DNA of 64,000 bases, taken from positions 119,926,602-119,990,601 of the forward strand of contig NC_084665.1 in the NCBI RefSeq assembly GCF_028389875.1. Reading direction: 5' to 3'. Made by a program: the position numbers and the translations under genes. The number at the start of each line of letters is the position of its first letter. Within the stretch, counting starts at the first letter, position 1. Positions 63,911 to 64,000 of this stretch are shown here, one piece after another. This DNA is from Rhea pennata (taxonomy: Eukaryota; Chordata; Aves; Rheiformes; Rheidae). The notes beneath the pieces are model-generated. The model was given only the letters and a program-made list of their open reading frames with translations. It was not told the origin of the DNA and did no database searches.

Positions 63911-64000
63911 ATCTTTGAAACAAGACTAGGTCACTAGGATCACACTCTTTATATATTAATCACATTTTTCTGGACCCGTGGTTACTTGGAGAGTGGGCAG

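Noticed and set aside
1..64000. CRISPR arrays, bacterial operons, endogenous retroviral genes
   Set aside because: No regularly spaced direct repeats, no compact co-directional ORFs and no long terminal repeats or viral-type frames were seen. The composition is that of a vertebrate genome.

Overview
The window looks like AT-rich genomic DNA of a bird (archosaur lineage). The main evidence is the repeats. Every recognisable interspersed repeat is CR1-type LINE sequence, the dominant avian and reptilian family, including two long fragments whose 3' ends read like the avian CR1 tail. No Alu, B1 or L1 elements are seen. Species cannot be settled from sequence alone. Much of the CR1 is old and strongly diverged.

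Only one protein-coding gene is supported: a very large intronless reading frame at 25509-31439 (+) encoding a 1976-residue protein with eight extended Tudor repeats, identified as TDRD15. Its probable 5' architecture can be read. A compact CpG-rich promoter lies at about 22.55-22.98 kb with inverted-CCAAT and YY1-type motifs. A candidate first exon ends at a GTGAGT donor (22735). A 70-base non-coding exon (23403-23472) has good splice sites on both sides. A strong 3' splice site at 25503 sits five bases before the start codon. The 3' UTR ends near an AATAAA at 32058.

Layout: 1-22.5 kb is non-coding flank with a minus-strand CR1 (7.1-8.1 kb), a short CR1 tail (16.4 kb), two copies of a palindromic repeat and a perfect CTCF-core match at 18.05 kb. 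22.5-32.1 kb is the TDRD15 transcription unit. 32.1-64 kb is a gene-poor flank with long plus-strand CR1 fragments at 38.8-40.2, 45.1-46.3 and 62.8-63.9 kb, smaller fragments at 47.2 and 60.3 kb, a second CTCF-like motif (49.8 kb), an AT palindrome/microsatellite (58.9-59.0 kb) and a GC-rich patch (62.4-62.8 kb).

I found no convincing second protein gene, tRNA, rRNA, CRISPR array or intact transposon, and no undescribed biological system. The most interesting features are the spliced upstream ORFs that may overlap the TDRD15 start, the uneven decay of the eight Tudor cages, and the possibly bidirectional CpG promoter.
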